Of a DNA stretch of 64,000 nucleotides, positions 24,901-38,594 are shown one piece after another. Made by a program: the position numbers and the translations under genes. Origin of the DNA: Deroplatys truncata (Eukaryota; Arthropoda; Insecta; Mantodea; Mantidae); the NCBI GenBank assembly GCA_030765065.1, contig CM060975.1:199926007-199990006 (forward strand). Direction: 5' to 3'. Numbering within the stretch: position 1 is the stretch's first letter; each line of letters starts with the position of its first letter. Below the pieces are notes generated by a model. The model was not told where the DNA came from, made no database searches, and saw only the letters and a list, made by a program, of their open reading frames with translations.

Positions 24901-26045
24901 GGTGCACCTTTAAAACTCTTTTGGGACAATGTGGTACTCGAGAGGAACTGCTACGTGAACCTGCATCAGTCTGAGCCTTGAAAATCATTAATAAAAGTAA
25001 ATCATAAATTGGCAAGACAACACCAGCTTCGTCTCAGGTAAGCATGCCGTCCAACTAAACTATATGTACCCCCATAGGCGGCCTCGAGTTGTGTAGTAAT
25101 ACATCTATATTTTTATACACTTATTGGGTTATTATGTAAATGTTTAGGACCAAATTGGTCATACTGACACCTTCCCCTGGGTCATGTACTTGAGATGCTA
25201 GGTGCCCGCACCTCTCACCGCTTCCAACCCTCTGTATTTCACCGACGACATTTGGTGAAGGCACCCCTTTGAGCTCCCTACTGTTATTACCCCTACAAAT
25301 ATCCCTTAATTTGCCTCCCCCCGTGACATTTGGTGGAAGCGCCGAATAAACTTAAAATTAAACCTTTTTGACTCTTGAACTAATGAACAAACAAAATTAT
25401 AGTGCCTCAGTTAGCGTATCTCTTAAGTAGTAATAAGAAAGATTCAACTATCATTTTAATACAAAGCTAATGAGGAACACAAATAGCAAAAATGCAATTC
25501 ATGAAAAAGGAGCGACAACTTCACGTATAAGTAAATTGGCAAGTTTTGAAGATAACACCTTTCAGATGACTGAAAAATTCAATGCCATAGCCGGGATTTG
25601 AACCACGGATCTCCCGGTCTCCGTCCGGTTGCTCTAACCACTGAGCTACCATGGCAACATGCCGACACGACATTAAATTCTCCAGCTGATTCGCATTTTT
25701 CCCGGTAAACCACAAGGAGATATCAAATTGTATTGAGATGCCATACCCCAATGGCGACTTACATTTATTGTAAGTACTTTAAGTTCCGGGCTTTATAGTT
25801 GCAACCACTATTAGGTCAATTAATTCCATAACACCTTTCAGTTTAAAAGCAATATTTTTGAATGTGTATTAACATCAGCAATAATATTATTGAGTATTAA
25901 TAATAAATAATAATAAATATGAATAATAAGTAATAATAAGTATTATTAATAATAAATATGAAAGATAAATGATAAGTATTATTAATATTAATAATAAATA
26001 ATAATAAACATTAATAATACATTTAATAATAATGTGTATTATTAC

Positions 26046-26142
<97 letters not shown>

Positions 26143-29100
26143 AGATGTTCAACGTCACCTTTCATGTAATAGAAATTAGAGTAGTTGCATAGTGCATGCC
26201 TTTTACTTGAGCTCATGCTTTGCTACTGTTCTCTACCTATTTCAACTTCACACACCTAACTCCTACACTCACCTATCATCTTACAGGCAATTGCCCATTG
26301 CCACTTTTCATTCTAATTTCATTGCAAGGAAATGAATCTGCTATCATGAAGTAAGAAAAAATGTTGCAAAAGTGCACTCCAAGTTGATTTGCAATTGTCA
26401 GCTGCAGATGTAAGCAGCAAAGTAAAGAATTTGATTACTGCAGCTACATAAACTTTAAGAGATAACAAAGCTATGCTATATATTAACCTAATAAAGGTAG
26501 CATAATGCACAATGTTTTGCAATTGATCCTTGAACTGGTGAATTCCATAGCAAGGCAGTATATAAGTACATGGCATTATCACTAACAAGGGCACAATTTG
26601 GTTTATTTTCTCAATATAGATGCAACAATAAGTTACAAACAGGCAGGCATCAGTAACTGAATAAAAATAAAGCTTAATATTTTCAGCATACACATTCAGG
26701 GGCATGTGCAGGGAGCTTAAGTTTCCCCAAGACACTCAAATCGTAATATTGAAGCATTGCAGTCTCAATTTTGTTTTCTGTAATTCTTTCATATTTAGAT
26801 AATTAGTATACCGCATTGTATCTGTTACCAAATAAAAATACTATACAGATTAAAACAGTGTTAAACATTGGGGGATGATGGAATTAATCCATAATTTTGA
26901 AAAATTATCACATGTGTTGATTGGCAACATTGATTAAATGGCTCGCTCCACTCGTTTTACTATCTGCACACATTTAATCACCTGTAGTTAGTATTAGATG
27001 GTTAAAGAGGACGTCTGTAGTGAAGTGAAAGTGGGACTCCTGAGTGGGTCTCACCATAATCTAGTGGTTAAAACACCTGACTGATTGACTTAAAAGTGAA
27101 TTCTTTACAATATTTATAGAAGTTAACCTAGCCTGGGTATGAGCTCTGGCTGGGAGTTTAGTCTCTGTGTACTCCGTTTGACTTTTGGTCCTATAAATAT
27201 TTAAAAAGTTGGTTTTTGGTCATATTGGCCATCAAATCCTTTATTTAGTCAGTATACCCTGTTAAGTGATCCAGTTGGTATCCCCCTATACATGGATAAA
27301 CTGGAAATAGTGGACAAACCGGAACCCATCACTTACCTACCATTTTCCACTTCTCCAAACAAAAAGGTGCCCTCACCACTGTTACAATTGCTGTCTTGTG
27401 GCACTCTGGAAGAAGGAAGTACATGGGCTGAGATGTGGGAGGCCATGTGTTCAGAGGCAGACACATGGTCAGAGGAGATGGAAGGGGGGGTGGGGACTTG
27501 GGGCACAGATGGAGGCACAAAATGTTGGAACACTTTTATACATGAAAGCAATACATTGCAATTATTTATTTTAAACGAATGGAGGTAAGGAAAGGATAGT
27601 TTGCATGTGAAAGGAATACATTATAATTTATTTATATCCACATCATAATCCTTCCACATTCCAACATATCACAACAGAGTGGCTGAAAAAATGTTATTCC
27701 CGTTTCAGTAGTACAGAACTGGTCTTTCACCTCATAGTATTTCATTCCATATGTTTTGCTGCCATCTCTGCCAACAACAGCTCCAAGACTGAGGTATTCG
27801 TGTAAGGAATTTCAACATGAAGATGTAGGGAAAGGAAATAATCATTGGGGCAGTAATGCGGTCAGAGTGAAAGGGATGGGGGCACCTTCTTGTTTGGAGA
27901 AGAAATGAAAATGATAGAAAGTGACAGGTAAGCAATGGGTCCCACTTTGTCCATTATTATGGATAAATCTGTAAAAGTGACCATGGTAAGACCCACTTCA
28001 TGTGTTTCAGTCATTCATTCCTGTTTCAGCCCTCCCCCACCCAAATTCACTCCCTGCATATGCCCCTGCACACTTAGTCAGTTGTTATTATTGTTTATTA
28101 TTGTTGCCCTAATTTTGCTAATCTGGATACTAATGTGCACCTGTGTGTAAATAACTGTCTTGAATAATGTTTGAGAAAACACTGATAATATAAGATTAAA
28201 TTAGGTATTAGAAGTGAAAAACATTACCTGAAAATAGCTATCAAAGGTAGGAATAGATGAAACTTCCTGAGGTTCAGTTTCAGCCTGAATATCACTATCA
28301 GATTCATCAGAATCGCTAGTTTCAGATTCTTCATTAGGAAGTTCTGAGGTGCACAATACAATATTAAAGCGCTGCAAGTGATAGGATAGATCAATCTCAA
28401 TCTCTGAGGCATATAAAACCTCTCCAAGTTTTTCTGGCTCATTTTGCTCATCTTCTGATTCTGATCCTTCTTGTTTCTCTTGCTCATCTGTTGGTGTAGA
28501 TTGCCTCAATCTTGATTTTGGCGTGTTTATTTCAGTTTTGGATTTAGTTTCTCCAACTTTTGTTTTGATTTTTGGTTTTGTTTGTATGTTGCTCTCCAGA
28601 CTTGCTGTTCGCTTCATTGATTCAGAAACTCTTTGTTTCTTTTGTTTAACATTACTTTGTGCTCCACGTAACAGTGAGTTCCGAATTAGTTTAGGTTTTA
28701 ATGTTTTTTGAATAGATGCAGTCACACTTGTGGTTTTATGTATATCCACTGAACTTGTACTTTTGCTAGATCTAATAAAGGAGTCCTTGGATGCAATGGA
28801 GTCCTTGGATATTATACTTTGCGCATCTGTTTCTGTCTCTTTATCAGTTATTACAGGCTCTTCAAATTTTTGCAGAATGCATTTTTTCACTAGAATATCA
28901 TTTTGAAATGTTGTATTTAGCAATAGCCCATTCCTGTGAAACAGAAAACGAAAGCAAAGTTATGTAGTTGCATTTAGCCCAGTTGGTAAGAGAAGAGAAA
29001 TGGCACAGAAGTATAGTACTATGGTTTCAAACTAGATAAGTATTAAAAAAAAAGCTTATTTTTTTTTTAGCCACCTTTATTTGCACTGATATTGTATGAC

Positions 29101-32100
29101 AGAAACTTGAGTCTTAATTTTAATTATGAATACTGTAAGGCAAGGGTGGGGAAATGCCTTTCTCTCTCGAGAGCAACATGCACTACACCACTCAGCAGCA
29201 CACAGAAAACAAATGAATAGACAGCTAGAAATGGAGTTGCGCCTGCGAGTCACACTGCCTCGTGAGTTGTGTTTTCGCTACCACTGCTGTAAGGCATCAT
29301 TTAATGTAAGTAGGCTTACTAGGAAGATTTAATGACATTATATTACCTTTAATTTATTAATAAGTTAATACAATGTAATACTATCACTCGTCTCAGAATT
29401 CATTTCTGCCAGAAACACATTCCACTGGTCTTGCCTTCAAGGTCTTGCCTTTGGAGGTAAGAAGTCAAAAACTACCTTCATTCTGTATTAAATTATATAA
29501 TGACTTCAACAAATGAAAACAGATCCTAATAAGAAACAGTTAGTGGCGAAATAAAACACCAAAATAATATCATACCTTCATCATTACTATTTAATGCTTT
29601 GCATTTTTTTTAATGATTTTCCATTGTGTACTTGGCCTTCTAATTCATTAAATTATATATGTTTTATATAATGACTTCAAAATATTAAAACAGATCCTAA
29701 TAAGGAACAGTTAGTGCCAAAATAACATCCCAAAGTAATATCATAAGTTCATCATTGCTGTTTGATTCTTTGCTCTCTTTTTACTTTCTCTACTACGTAT
29801 AGTAAGTAGGGGAAGTATTGCATTCCACCCAAAAATTCGATACCGAGATTTCACCGGAAATACATGTTTTGAGACCTCCTGAATCCAAAAAAAGCATTTT
29901 TGGAAACATGTCCGTGTGTGTGTCTGTGTGTGTGTCTGTGTGTCTGTGTGTGTGTGTGTCTGTGTGTGTGTGTGTCTGTGAACAGCATAACTCAAAAACT
30001 AACAGTCGGATAAACACCAAACTTGGTATTTACGTTCAGTATCTTCCAGAGATGCGACACGAAGATTTTCAAGAAAATCCCCCCACCCCAGACTACCCTT
30101 TACATGGAACATTTTTCGAAAATTTTAATTTTCTCAAAAATGGCTCTAACGATTTTGATGAAAATATCATATGTTTAAGATAATGTCATGAGAAATGAAA
30201 TGTATATCTCGAAATTTCTGGGAATGTCTCCAAAAGTATTCTTCATTATGAACGACTTTTGCATAACTGGTAAACCATAAGAGATAGACAAAATTTTACT
30301 ACACAAAAAATGTAGATCGCGTTAAAATACACAACTTATATCATATACATTTTTTTTTGTTGAGTGAACCGTTTTCGAGATATTGCTTGTTATTTCCTTA
30401 AATTTTCCAATACTTATACTTTTTCTCAAATTCGTTATTCATTTTTTTATGTCCTGGACATGCAAAGAGAATGGAATGCGCCACATAGCAACCAGCGATA
30501 AAATATTTGACTATCGCTTAAAAGCTACCATATTCCCCTTGCATCTACAGGAAAATTACAAATAAGATTGACATCTCGATATCTCGATTAATATGAAGCA
30601 TATGGAGAATAGGCGTTTGTAAAAATAGATTGTACAAGAGTAGAGAAAGTCATGTGAGTGTAACACATCAGATTTTTTTTATTATGATTCTACATTCTGT
30701 TTACTTGGTTTTATAATTATCATCCACATTTCCTCTCTTTGCTGTACATTCTTTTCTGTTCTCATTTCTTATTTCATCAAAAAAGAGCCAAATTGAGTAT
30801 TTTTCCCTCCCAATTATCCTACTGCACATGCAAGCAATTCAACTGACACTGACAGGATACTGATCTAACAATGGACACATGCCACACAATCAACTGCTAC
30901 AATATTTAAATTTAAACAGTGAGTGTTGTTCCAATAACTATGGAAAATAGTAAGATAAGAATAAAAATAAAATAAAACAGATAGTGGATTTAAAAAACAA
31001 ATTGGCTTTAATCAACCAAAGTGGTTTAAATCAGCCAGCCCTGTCAGATAATGATCTAAATATTTCAAATCTGGCTTTTCTTTCCAACCTATACTCTGAC
31101 ATGGCCAATAACAACATAAATCAGATTGCCTTTGAGGTTACCTAGAATATATGAAAAGCAGATGAGAGGAGTTCACTGTGTACTCACATCTCATCACAGA
31201 AGCACAGAAATTCTGTAGCAGCACAGAAAGCACAGTTTGAGTGCCAACCATGGCATTGGATTTTTCAAATCTGATTCAGCTTGCCATAAGAGGCAAAAGA
31301 ACTGATTTAGCATAGAACTGGCAAATTCAAAACTTGGCTTTCAAGTAGTAGTACAATAAAATACAGGGTACCTCAAGGATTGGTACTCGGACCTCTTTAT
31401 TTATCTTATACATAACAACTTGCCAGATAATGTAAATAATATGACAGGTGTAAATATAATACTTTTCGCTGATGATACTAGTACTTTTATAAAAGAGGAG
31501 AGCAAGAGTAATCCAAATCTGCATATAGATAAAAGTTTGAAATACATTTTTAACTAGTTCAGTGCAAACATGCTCATATTAAGTAAATAGAAAACATCAG
31601 CTCTGTACTTCCATAATAAGATAAATAAAATAAAATTTATCCAAGATTAACTTTGAAACAATGCCAAATAAATTATACAAAACCAAATATATTCTTAGGT
31701 TTAATAGTAGAAGGAAATTTGAGTTGGGAACCACACACACAGACACATTGGCAAACAAACTGAATAAAATGTGCTTCCTAATAAGGGCAGTCAAATGCAT
31801 GTCTAGTGTATAAATATAAATAGAGCAGTATACTTTGCATATGTCCATAATCTACTAGTGTATGGTATTATATTCTGGAAAAATTCCAAAGATAGTGTGA
31901 AAGTATTCAAGATACAAAAGAAAATAATTAGAATTATGACAGATCTCTCAACTACAACTAGTGGTAAACCATACTTTAAACAATTAAGCAGTTTACTTTT
32001 GGCAAGTATCTACATATATGAAACACTTGTTTATATGAAAGTTCACTTAAGTTTATTCAAAATAAATTCAGAAGCTTGTATACATATCACTAGAGTAAAG

Positions 32101-35100
32101 CATAATTTATTTGTAAATTCATACAGGACTAAAAACTATGAAAACACTTTCAGATATGCTGGCTTACATCTATATAACAAGCTACCTGAATACATAAAAA
32201 ATATTAATTCACAACAAAAATTTAAAGGAATGCTATTAAATTTCTTAAAAGATCACAGCTTTTATACCATATATGAATTTCTAAATCTGTAATTATTATA
32301 AATTTTCACTTGTTGTAAATGTTGTATATTATATTTGATGTATCCTACAATATGTACATGTTTTAATGGATGAATAATAAATGAAATGTAATGAACACAG
32401 AGTAAGCAAGCTTAACACTAGAAGAATCAACTGGCCAAATCGACAGATTAATAATTTATAATTGTCTGCATGTCACATACCGAACCCAGTGAAGTGAAAC
32501 TTTATGAATTCTCATGAATTTAGTATTGATTATGCAATGAAGGGGGAAGCCACATGCACTGCAACCTAGTACCTACATAGATCTATTGTGGCTAACAACT
32601 CCCAGAAGGAAGGGATGAAGTAAAGGAACCACAGGAAGCTACAGGCTGCAGGCAGACAGACCACAGAGATGCATGGAGGTCCCTAACAACTACTGGCTCA
32701 AAGACCCGTCCCACTGCTGGAGCTGCCTAGAGAGGGTGATGAACAGCTAATCAATCAAGCAGCCCTCTAGTGTTCCTGGGGAGTGTTCTTCCCTTTGAGC
32801 AAGTATCTGTGCTATCTGCCCACCTCTGCCATATATGCCATGAAACCTAAAAGCACACCTAAAAGAGAGAAGGAAACAGAATGAAAGGGAAATGATGGAA
32901 AGGCAATCGTGGTAGATGTGCCTACTGACTAAGGAAAATCATGAAAAGCCCAAACTCAGAGTGGGCAGTCAACAAGATATGAACTCGGCATCAAATGCGA
33001 GCCTCACATGTTACAGGAGCGCCATCTCACTCAACATCAATTAAGTAACTGTAGACGCCTTTAAAATTTTATTCTTGAAATATAATTATTAATGCTTTAA
33101 TTTTACACTGCTACCTTTCAGGACCACAGCCAGCCGGTTTGACTGGTAACATATCTCTTCCTTCCTGCTTCTCCAGTGTTAAAAATAATACTTTTATTGT
33201 TGTTCTGCAAATAAAAACTAGTGATCCATTGTTGTTTGCAACTAACTCAAGAATCATTTATTGCTATTTATCAAAGTATCATGTTGTAATAGCATGTGAA
33301 GGCTGAAAACTTATAGCACATTAGTTTATCTGTGATTTAACATGGCATTAGACATCTGAAAAATGACAAAATATTTTCATACTCTTAATTGTTACCTGAT
33401 ATTGAATCATAGGGAAAGATCCTTTCATTTTATATGAAGAGGATGTGTTTGTAATTAATAATGAGAATAGTGATAGTGGTTACATCCATTTATACAGGAT
33501 AAAGATGACAGAGTAAAAAACAAAAAAAGAAAGAAAAACAAAATTGTTAACTCTTAAGTGATAATTAAGGATAAAGGTATGATGAGCTAGTGATTAACAG
33601 TGTGAACAGTGAAGGATCATAATTTATGGTAGTATTATTGATAAAAATCATTCTTTGAAGAAGGAAAATCCTTTGGCTTTCAAATTTTGTGGTATCCACA
33701 AGGGCAAGAAATTGTACACTGTCACAACCCTGAAACCTTACTTACTGAAATGAGATCCAACATTTCGGAAAATAAAATCTTGAAACTTTTGAAAATTTTA
33801 GCCTTTTTCAAGTTTCCACGTTCTCTTTTTTGAGCCAGATTGGAGTTTTTTTTGGGCTTTCTCAAATAATTCCAAAAAATATTGTCCATTTCGTTTATTG
33901 CTTATTAAATCACAAGTTACTCTGATCTTTGAAATGCAATAAGCAATGTCCAGTGATCTCTTTTGCAAAACTTCAAAAAGAATGTTTGTCACAGAGAAAA
34001 TGTCATTCAACACTACAGCCGGAAGAGTAAATTCAAAACTATTCATTTTGTTCAGAAATCCCTTACTGAACTGAACTGAACTGATGTTTTATCAGATTGC
34101 TTGTCATTCATAATATTCTCAAACACTTGTTTCAATTTTTCCCAATCTTCTACAATTACAGTGAGTAGTTCTGAGTTAGAATAGTACAGAGTTTCAGCTT
34201 AGCTTGGAATATGTCTAGCTGAAAATGAATCAAGTACTGCATTCGTTTTGATGAATGATGGAAAATGAAGGTGTTTTGTAGTTCCACTGTTGGGGAGCCA
34301 AAACTTGAAGTAGTTGCAACCGTGTCACTACAAACTTTCCGGTGGCCTTTGCCCCACATATACTTTCCGGTGGCCTTTGCCCCACGTTTAAAAATCAACT
34401 TTGTAATTTGAATGTTTATTTAAATATTATATAAGTATATTTGCCTCGGCTTAGTAGTAATTTGCAGAAACACGTTTCTCTTAGCAGGGCTGAAACGGCT
34501 AAAGAATGAAGGCTTACACAAATTATAATAGTATTTAACTTCGTTTTATTAATCTTTCACACAATTAAATAACACTTCACTGATATAGCCTACTGTAGAG
34601 TTGTGAGATTATTTATTAATTTCACTTTTTTAACACATAAACTTTATTTTTATTCTCGCCGTAATGAAGTTTTATGTCTCACATTTAATCTGTACCGTAT
34701 TGAAGTGCTCGGGAACGCTGCCTAGTAGTGTCTGGCTTCTACCGCTTAAATTAGTAAATTTCTTTATTTCATGTCTCTGATTGGCTAATCCTACTCCAAT
34801 AGAATACTTTTCTTTAGCTTAAGCTTTTTCTAGTTGTTTTATTGGCTATTTATAAACTGTTTTAAATATTACATTATTTTTCCAAGAATTATTAGTAGCA
34901 TTATTAAACTTTCCAATTCACTATTGCCTCAAGGTTACCTCATTGTTACCCCATTGTTAGCAACTTTCGCTTCTGTTCTCAGAGCTCCTACATTGTTAAA
35001 TTACATAATACATTCACATAACATCATTATACATGTACATAATATAAATATTAATACAATGACTGTTACATACATTTTATATATTATTACATACACATAT

Positions 35101-38100
35101 TGCTTTAAGGTGGGCTGTTATTAAATTTTATATTATATAATTACACTGATATCGTTTAAGTATTAAAAATACTGCCTCAAAAAATGAAGGAACCCCACTG
35201 ACACTATTGTAAAATATATGCAACATTTGGAAATGTAATCTAAACTTTGTTGAAGTACCAAGTTAGTTGATGAGCTAAGCAATGCACAAAAACGGATTGA
35301 GGTGCTTTGTCTTTAATTTTGTTCTGAAGACCATTTAGCTGACCTGCCATTACATTGAGCCACTAATTTCTTTTCATATGAAAACTCAGACAAAATCCCT
35401 CCAGAAGATTGAACAAAGCCTCAGATGTTCTATCAGCGCTAACATTATAGAACTCTAGAAAATGCTCAAAAACATTTCCTTCAAAAATCACATATTTTAT
35501 TATGAAAGAACACTGTGATGTGTTCTGTCTTTCACTGTGTACCTGTATTATCATCAACTTCAAAAGGAAAAAACTTACTATTATGAATTTCATTTTTACA
35601 TGATCTTCTATGTACCTACAGATATGCAGTTTATGACTTCATTTTGAATTCTCTTGGAGTTCCCACTGAATACGCTATTAATTTTCAAATAGTGATTTTG
35701 AGTTTCCAGTGAACTCCTTGATATTAATAAAGCAAGCAGTTCCTTGAAATTTCCACAATTTATTGAACTTACATTTTCATTGTGCCCCTAAATCCAAGTT
35801 CTTGCTTAACTAAATATAACACAGCATCTATAACCAGTTGGAAAAGTAGTCTATTCATACAAACATTTTCATTGAAGTGAACCATAAATAACCTTGCACT
35901 TTCCAGTAGGGCATCAGAAATTGCATTTCTATTCTTTAAACTAGGTTCAATTGTAGCTTCTATTTCAGATATGGAGCAGAATCCTTTATGCTTATTTAGA
36001 GTTTGCATAATGTTCTTAAAATCTGAAAATTCTTCCTTATTCTAGACATTATGATTATTATTAAAATGTAAACAGGGCCAACAAAATAGTCTTTCTAAAT
36101 TGGAGCTAATCCATAAACCCAGAAACATTTACCGTCCTTTTCCTTTTTTATACAAAGATTTAATGGCATGGTAGGTCTTCTAACTGTTAACATGTCTTTT
36201 TTATCCTCGTCTTTCCACCTGAAGAGTGGTGTCTCAAGTAATATTACAAACCGTCATTAATTGGATTAATTTCACAAACACAAACGATAACATCCACAAG
36301 CCATTGTAACAATAATGGAAGAATGACTGTTGAGTGTGATGTAGGTATAGCCCTTCCCCTGGCCCCTAAGCCTGTAAGCAAGCATGATTCACAGTTAGTT
36401 GGGAAGGACGTGAAAGGATTCTTATCCATTGAGACTATCCCAGCACTTACAGGTTTAAAACTGCAAGCAAAAAAATGTTTGACATGTTGTCATAGCAATG
36501 TGTAAACTAGAAGGAGAGACAGGGTTTGGCAGACAGTGTCTCTTCACTCTCTTCACATCCACTAGCAAGCAGGTGGTTAGAGAGAAATAGAACATACACT
36601 CCATCTGAGTGTCTTTTGCCAGCCTATTGCCTAAGAATGCACAATCTTGTGAAGCAGTGTGGACTGGGAGAAAAAACAGTGCAGCAACCCAGCCTCTGGA
36701 AATAGCTAGGGTGAGAATTTTCAAATAAATATTGATTGTATGATTCTTTAACTTTTAAGCGCAGAGAAGGTGAAGCGCCCCTTCACTCTCTTCACCCCAA
36801 AGCACCCCTTAATATGCTATTAAGTGTTCAAGGAGATTAAAAAAAAATGACAATCTATTGATGGTTTAAAATAATAAATTAGTGACTAATTTCAGTAAAC
36901 TGAATTTTCTGTGCTGTAACATTTATTCAGTTGGATTTGATGTTTTTTGAAAACAAGTTCCACATGTTATTTGTTGCTGCATAGCATCCGAAGAAAGAAT
37001 AGCAGAGGCAAATAGATGCAAAGAAGACTGCCAATACCATTTTCCACTATTTTTCAGTGAGGCTATCAAACTGTCTTGTAGTTTATTAAACCCCTAAACT
37101 GATTTCCTGTCCATTGAAGCAAGTATTAAATTCAGTATAACATAAATTAAAGAATAAATTGAACGAGAAAAAAGGTGGCAATTATTTATGTTTTAAATTG
37201 CAAGGTGGCAAGTTTTGCACCTCAAATACATGAGTCATTTAAGGCAATGCATGGTGAAATTTGGTAAAAAAATGTAAACATTTTCTACAATTTTTTTTTT
37301 TCATCTTTATTACACTTATATTTTGTACTTTCATGCTACACAATTAATTTTGTAATATTGAAAATGTTAAAGCCACAAATTGCTATTTAATTGGTCCTGT
37401 ACCATTTAGGTAAAACACAGCATTGAACTTCTTTGAACTCCATTTTTCTCAGTTCCTTTTTTCAAAATTTTTCACTTTTCAAAATGCTCCTTGGACTTCA
37501 ATTTATAACTTATTAGTTTTAAATTTTTAGGATAGCTTCAGGAATTATACATTTAAAAATTATTGTGCACTAGTTAAAAAATATGAAATAGTCAGCTGAA
37601 ATTAATTATTTTTCATAACTCATATTCAAAAACTTGAACAATTCAATAACATGTAAACAAAAGAAATTACTTACTCATAAACTAATTAAAATTAAGAAAT
37701 ACCTGCACAACAATTTCTTTATATTTGTACGCTGAATTCAAATAAAAATTTGGAGCAATACGATAAACCATAGGGTCCAATGAACATTTCATATTACCAT
37801 ATCAAAAACTTGTTTTATGTTCTGAGTATATGATAAAAAGTCAAAGCAATCGGATAAAAACTGGATTTTTTTATTTTCGTAGATGCAATGGCTTAAGAGT
37901 TTTCATACAAGTTTTCAAACAGATATTGAATAAAAGTCGCACACAACATAAAATAATCTAACTTTATTAAAGTGAAGCTTTTTGTTCAAGACCAAAGAGC
38001 AATATTTTATCATAATACAGAAATACTTAGGTCAAGTTAAATTCTCTGGTTCACACAACTTTAAATAGAAGCATTCTTGTACTGGTTTACACAAATAAGC

Positions 38101-38531
38101 ATCAATATATTTTTGTTCCAACATTTTAATACCTGCTAACCCAGTCTGTAATATTAAGGGGCTTTTGACATCCTCAGCTTGGAAACCTCATGGGAAGTAG
38201 ATCCAGAGCAATGCTTTTCCTGGTTTTGCTACAGTTTTAGGAATTTGGAATTTGTTTGTAAAAGCACACTTAGCATACTTAAGCTTTTACCTGCTTAAGT
38301 GTGTTAAACACATTCATTTTACTTCTAAGAACTTGGAACACCAGCCTAATTTTGGCTTTATAGTCTTTTACATATATATTTACTTTCTCTACCATGTACA
38401 TAGTAGGTAGAGAAGGTATTGCATTCCACCTGAAAATATGATATCAAGATTTCACCGGAAATACATGTTTTGAGGCACCTTGGATCCAAAAAAAAAGCCT
38501 TTTAATAAAAAGTTCCATATGAGTGTGGGTA

Positions 38532-38594
<63 letters not shown>

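Noticed and set aside
25583-25655. Functional tRNA-Ser gene
   Set aside because: C at position 33, mismatched T stem and a SINE body argue against a working tRNA.
26319-26735. 138-codon minus-strand frame as a membrane protein gene
   Set aside because: Composition is that of an AT-rich chance frame, with no motif, no splice evidence, and a location inside a long intron.
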